In this document: positions 60,627-64,000 of the stretch, piece after piece
Layout: every line of letters starts with the position of its first letter
Numbering within the stretch: position 1 is the stretch's first letter
NCBI RefSeq assembly: GCF_025318105.1
Contig: NZ_JAOANI010000014.1
Location: 62,001-126,000, forward strand
DNA length: 64,000 nt
Reading direction: 5' to 3'
From: Venatoribacter pacificus
Lineage (GTDB): Bacteria > Pseudomonadota > Gammaproteobacteria > Pseudomonadales > Oceanobacteraceae
Made by a program: the position numbers and the translations under genes
Notes under the pieces: model-generated
What the model saw: only the letters and a program-made list of their open reading frames with translations
What the model was told of the DNA's origin: nothing
The model's database searches: none

Positions 60627-61526
60627 ATGACGACCACATGCGGTGGCAATTGCCAAAATAACGCGACGGAGAACACTCCCCAAATTGCCGAAGTACACGA
60701 CGCTTCTCATGGCGGCTTTGTTAGTGAGTATCATGTCCCCAAGATGGACTGTCCTTCAGAGGAAGGCATGATCCGTATGGCGTTGGACAGTGTGCATCCT
60801 AAAGTCACATTGGAATTCGATACCCCCAAGCGCAAGGTGAGTGTCTACCATGGTGATAACGCTGACCTTATTGAAAAAAGAATGCAATCAGTCGGTCTGG
60901 GCGCGAGACTTGTCAGTACAATGCCCGTCGCCAGCGAGTCCATCGCCCGTGCACAGGCGTCTGCAAAACAGGAGGCAGAAAGAGAAGCTGGCATTCTCAA
61001 GTGGCTACTGGCAATCAATGGCATCATGTTTGTCATTGAAATTACTGTCGGCTGGTGGGCGCAATCCACTGGTTTGATTGCGGACTCCCTGGATATGTTC
61101 GCTGATGCCGCCGTCTACGGCGTGGCGCTGTATGCCGTAGGGCACAGTGTGCGGATGAAGTTGCGTGCAGCCCATTTTTCCGGTTGGCTTCAGATCATTC
61201 TCGCCTTGGGCGCTTTGGGCGAGGTGGTAAGGCGATTAGTATTGGGTAGTGAACCGGTTTCCACTTTGATGATGAGCTTCGGGCTTGTTGCCTTGGCGGC
61301 CAATGTGACCTGTCTGCTGTTGATTGCCAAAAGCCGGGATAGCGGCGCCCATATGAAAGCCAGCTGGATTTTCTCCGCCAATGACGTGATTGCCAATCTA
61401 GGGGTGATCCTTGCCGGTGGATTGGTGGCCTGGACGGGCTCACGTTATCCAGACTTGGTGATTGGCCTTATCATCGGTTTGATTGTGTTGAATGGTGCGC
61501 GCCGTATCTTGCAGCTCAAGTCCTGA
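60627..61526 (+). CDS. CDF-like cation transporter with HMA-like N-terminal domain
   Basis: 299 residues. A Cys-bearing start (TTTCGGNCQNN) and a heavy-metal-associated-like segment (YHVPKMDCPSEEGMIRMAL, with one Cys in place of CxxC) fill the first 110 residues. Five or six helices follow, resembling cation diffusion facilitators. The metal site of helix 2 reads ADSLDMFADA (DxxxD) and that of helix 5 SANDVIANLG (DxxxN), where most relatives have HxxxD. The cytoplasmic dimer domain is missing. ATG 60627 lies 30 bases from the MerR -10. It probably exports the metal sensed by the regulator. Confidence 0.85.
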   Translation: MTTTCGGNCQNNATENTPQIAEVHDASHGGFVSEYHVPKMDCPSEEGMIRMALDSVHPKVTLEFDTPKRKVSVYHGDNADLIEKRMQSVGLGARLVSTMPVASESIARAQASAKQEAEREAGILKWLLAINGIMFVIEITVGWWAQSTGLIADSLDMFADAAVYGVALYAVGHSVRMKLRAAHFSGWLQIILALGALGEVVRRLVLGSEPVSTLMMSFGLVALAANVTCLLLIAKSRDSGAHMKASWIFSANDVIANLGVILAGGLVAWTGSRYPDLVIGLIIGLIVLNGARRILQLKS

Positions 61527-61538
61527 GCCGAGCACAAT

Positions 61539-61721
61539 ATGAACAACAAGCAATGGTCTTTTTTTGATAACTCGCCAATAAAAATCCTCGACCTGGCTCG
61601 CTTTGATAAGCGGATAACAGGTAAACGAAAGGCGCTGGGACAATCGGGGATTGAATCCGTAATCAAGGGTGGACTGCTTTGCAGCCTATTCCATTTCATT
61701 GGGGTTATATTCGGTTTATGA
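61539..61721 (+). CDS. Short frame between the CDF-like gene and the His-rich gene; doubtful
   Basis: 60 residues with no recognised family. In its favour, the frame starts 13 bases after the CDF-like stop and ends in an ATGA overlap with the next gene, as coupled genes do, and it ends in a hydrophobic stretch. Against it are a weak ribosome site and unremarkable composition. Could be a leader peptide or a chance frame. Confidence 0.25.
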   Translation: MNNKQWSFFDNSPIKILDLARFDKRITGKRKALGQSGIESVIKGGLLCSLFHFIGVIFGL

Positions 61722-62074
61722 GTCGAAAAGCACTGTCTTATCTGCTGTTACTCTTGATTGCACTGCAATCAGTGACAGCTATGGCTGACGTGCATCCCAT
61801 TAATTATTCGGATACAGCCCCTTATTCCTCTGATTTCATCGATGGCTCATCATCGGGAGTACTGGATAGCTCGACCGCTACTGATCCCACTGATCAGAAT
61901 ATGTCCACTGACTGCCTGTTTCATTGCCATCACCATGGCTGCCATTGCCATGTCTATTTATCCGGTAACCTGACTCACCCAAACTTTTTGCATAAACATT
62001 CGTTGCATAACGACTCTCAAGCCCTCATTCCCGAGGCCCCATCCTCGTCGCTGTACCGCCCTCCAATCGCCTGA
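61718..62074 (+). CDS. His/Cys-rich small exported protein (CzcI-like position)
   Basis: 118 residues. A signal peptide (KALSYLLLLLIALQSVTAMA) precedes a Ser/Asp-rich stretch and a dense metal-ligand cluster (CLFHCHHHGCHCH), with further His near the end. Its place just before czcC- and czcB-like genes equals that of czcI in CzcICBA-type systems, where a small periplasmic protein modulates induction. Sequence identity to CzcI is not claimed. ATG 61718 was used; the frame's earlier codons lack a start. Confidence 0.7.
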   Translation: MSRKALSYLLLLLIALQSVTAMADVHPINYSDTAPYSSDFIDGSSSGVLDSSTATDPTDQNMSTDCLFHCHHHGCHCHVYLSGNLTHPNFLHKHSLHNDSQALIPEAPSSSLYRPPIA

Positions 62075-62157
62075 TTTTACCGATTATGTTTTTTCTGTGT
62101 TGCCGTTATCGTTGCAACGCGCGGTTTGAATTATCTTAAATAAGTAGGATCTACCAT

Positions 62158-63498
62158 ATGCTATCAATACGTACTGCGCCGGGTTCTGGCGCTTTGGGGC
62201 GGAGGAATATCAAAAGCCGATGTATTCTGTTCAGTTTATTATTTTTCATTTCTTCGTCGGGGCTTAGCGCCGAGCCTGGGGACTCAACGATCACGCTGAC
62301 CAATGCGGTGCAGCGCTCCCTGTCACAAAACCCGTCTTTGAAAGTTTTTCCCTACCGCTACGCAGCCCTTCAAGGGCAGGCCGAAACAGCCGGGTTAAGA
62401 CCGGCGTATGAGCTGGGATTTGACGCTGAAAATGTCGGGGGCACTGGGGACTTCAGCGGCGCAGGTGGTGCTGAACTCACCATTGCGCTGTCTTCGGTCA
62501 TCGAAATGGGGGATAAGCGCGCGGCACGGCAAGGCGTAATCTCCCACAGTCGGTCGGTGCTCAATGCCAGCCGACAGGTGGAATCCTTGGCCTTATTGGG
62601 CGAAGTCACCCGCCGTTACGTCGATGTGCTAGCGGCACAGGAGCAGGTCACCCTGGCTGGCGAGGCCGCCCAGTTGGCGAGCGAGAGCTTACGCATTGTG
62701 AAAAAGCGGGCTACGGCGGGAGCGACACCCGAGGCGGAAGTCAAACGGGCACAGGCCGCTGCCGAGCAAGCGAAGCTCGCTTTGCTTTCGGAGCAGCAAC
62801 GGCTTGCTTATTTGAAAGTGTCGTTGTCTGCCCTGTGGGGGGTAACCTCACCGGACTTTGACAAAGTGGAAGGTGATCTATTCCAGTTTGGCGAGGACGT
62901 GGCATTCGACCTGTTGTACGCCAAAGTTGAAAAAAATCCTGCGATAGAAGTATTCGCAGCAGAGTCCCGCCTCAAAGAAGCAGAAATACGCCTTGCTCAA
63001 ACCCAATCCAGTGCCGATATCAGTTGGTCGGTGGGGGTTCGTCGCTTGCAGGAAACCGATGACACCGCGTTGGTAGCGGGTTTCAGCATGCCGTTGTTTT
63101 CCGGCAAGCGAAATGTCGGCGCCGTTTCGACCGCGTTGGCCGAAAAAAATCAGGTGTTGGCAGAGCGCGATGTAATGCTGCTGGATCTACACACGCAACT
63201 GTTCCGGGCTTTTCACAACCGCAAACAAGCCATTGTCGCGGTAGAGGCACTGCGCACCGCCATCATTCCCGCCCTTGAGCAGGCCCTGGTAGAAACTCAG
63301 GCGGCCTATCAACGCGGTCGCTACGGGTATCTCGACTATGTCAGCGCGCGGCAGGAATTATTGAGCGCCAGGCGCACCCAGATCGAAGCGGCCGCAGCCG
63401 CCTTAACCTATGGTGCAGAAATTGAGCAGCTAACAGCAGAGCCCTTGGCCTTGACACAGTATGGCGAAGACAACACATTTTCAGGAACCCCACAATGA
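62158..63498 (+). CDS. czcC: TolC-family outer membrane factor of a metal RND efflux system (CzcC-like)
   Basis: 446 residues. A signal peptide (about residues 21-39) is followed by the duplicated coiled-coil/beta-strand structure of outer membrane efflux proteins, with LSQNPSLKVFPYRYAALQGQ and the second repeat VEKNPAIEVFAAESRLKEAEIRLAQ in matching places. It would form the outer-membrane duct for the adaptor encoded next, whose ATG overlaps its stop. The gene name rests on context with a metal island and an HEE-rich adaptor. Confidence 0.85.
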   Translation: MLSIRTAPGSGALGRRNIKSRCILFSLLFFISSSGLSAEPGDSTITLTNAVQRSLSQNPSLKVFPYRYAALQGQAETAGLRPAYELGFDAENVGGTGDFSGAGGAELTIALSSVIEMGDKRAARQGVISHSRSVLNASRQVESLALLGEVTRRYVDVLAAQEQVTLAGEAAQLASESLRIVKKRATAGATPEAEVKRAQAAAEQAKLALLSEQQRLAYLKVSLSALWGVTSPDFDKVEGDLFQFGEDVAFDLLYAKVEKNPAIEVFAAESRLKEAEIRLAQTQSSADISWSVGVRRLQETDDTALVAGFSMPLFSGKRNVGAVSTALAEKNQVLAERDVMLLDLHTQLFRAFHNRKQAIVAVEALRTAIIPALEQALVETQAAYQRGRYGYLDYVSARQELLSARRTQIEAAAAALTYGAEIEQLTAEPLALTQYGEDNTFSGTPQ

Positions 63499-64000
63499 AA
63501 TCAAATACCCAGTTAAAAAAATCATTTATCCGTCTAATTACGTGTTGCTTTGCGATCACCCTGTTGTCTGGACAAACTTTCGCCGAGACGGGTCACGGCG
63601 GAGAGGAAGAGCACGGTGAAGAAGGCCACGTCGAGCTGACCCAGGAGCAGATAAAACATGCCGGCATTACGCTGGCAACCGTTACCTCGGGCACCATCCG
63701 CGATGTTTTGCCAGTATATGGCGTCGTCGCCACCAACGCAGAGCGTGTACAGTCGGTAACGGCACGCTTCGACGGCGTTATTCGGGAAGTTAAAAAAAGT
63801 GTTGGTGATCCGGTTCGCAAAGGCGAACCCCTGGTGACTGTGGAAGCGAATGAAAGTCTGAAAACCTATTCGATAGTATCCGCACTCAATGGTGCCGTTA
63901 CCCAGCGGAATGCAAACGCTGGCGAGCACACTACGGATATCCCGTTGTTGGTAGTACAGGATTTCTCAACGGTTTGGGTGGAGCTGTCGGTTTTTCCCAA
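63495..64000 (+). CDS. czcB: RND efflux periplasmic adaptor (CzcB-like), 3' partial
   Basis: The first 168 residues before the window ends. After a signal peptide (FIRLITCCFAITLLSGQTFA) comes a His/Glu-rich segment (GHGGEEEHGEEGH) that may bind metal, then the barrel-sandwich beginning with GVVATNAERVQSVTARFDGVIREVKKSVGDPVRKGEPL. Overlaps the TolC-family gene by four bases (ATGA). The inner-membrane pump (czcA-like) is expected immediately downstream. Confidence 0.88.
   Translation, partial: MKSNTQLKKSFIRLITCCFAITLLSGQTFAETGHGGEEEHGEEGHVELTQEQIKHAGITLATVTSGTIRDVLPVYGVVATNAERVQSVTARFDGVIREVKKSVGDPVRKGEPLVTVEANESLKTYSIVSALNGAVTQRNANAGEHTTDIPLLVVQDFSTVWVELSVFP

Overview
The window looks like the chromosome of a marine gammaproteobacterium, probably of the Oceanospirillales (Thalassolituus/Oceanobacter type). 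This is inferred from gene content only: an MvaT-type nucleoid protein rather than H-NS, a long-form DapD next to an ArsC/YffB-like gene, DUF1329 and DUF819 proteins, a PhoD phosphatase, and many c-di-GMP and chemotaxis genes. No marker gene fixes the genus.

Layout. 1-3.4 kb: an operon of a retropepsin-like protease, an inactive transglutaminase fused to a membrane domain, and a RimK-related ATP-grasp ligase. 3.5-10.8 kb: HDOD protein, a GlxR/Hyi-like glyoxylate pair, a DUF1289 protein carrying two sliding-clamp-like motifs, a cold-shock gene with a long leader, gloA, nth, a GGDEF protein and a thioesterase. 11-18.5 kb: a thioester alpha-2-macroglobulin lipoprotein with pbpC. 18.6-21.1 kb: rfbC-rfbD-rfbB (dTDP-rhamnose) without rfbA. 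21.1-31.2 kb: dapD and its ArsC-like neighbour, a large CHASE/PAS hybrid kinase coupled to a REC-GGDEF regulator, a NIT-domain chemoreceptor and an esterase. 31.2-38.8 kb: an operon of PLP deaminase/aldolase, DUF819 transporter-like protein and SDR; a Pit phosphate permease; feoAB behind a Fur-like box. 39-54.4 kb: MvaT-like protein, RNase II, PhoD, two paralogous methyltransferases, MBL hydrolase, msrA, a solo ParA ATPase, TatD, Yip1, DUF1329, an MltC-like transglycosylase, small unknown proteins and an AraC regulator.

From 54.5 kb the character changes. Two initiator tRNA-fMet genes in tandem are followed by an integrase-arm-like repeat region, an XRE repressor facing an excisionase-like gene across three 18-bp palindromes, a tyrosine recombinase, IS remnants, and a heavy-metal cargo. 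The cargo comprises a PbrT-like FTR1/cytochrome permease, a CadR/PbrR-type MerR regulator, a CDF-like transporter with an HMA-like N-terminus, a His/Cys-rich periplasmic protein, and CzcC- and CzcB-like RND parts running off the end. Two near-identical MerR operators with 19-bp spacers, one before the permease and one before the CDF-like gene, suggest one regulator controls both. This is read as an integrative metal-resistance island whose far end lies outside the window.

No rRNA, CRISPR array or recognised defence system was seen. The points I find least explained are the paired clamp-like motifs of the DUF1289 protein, the protease/transglutaminase/ligase operon, and the three-operator switch of the island.
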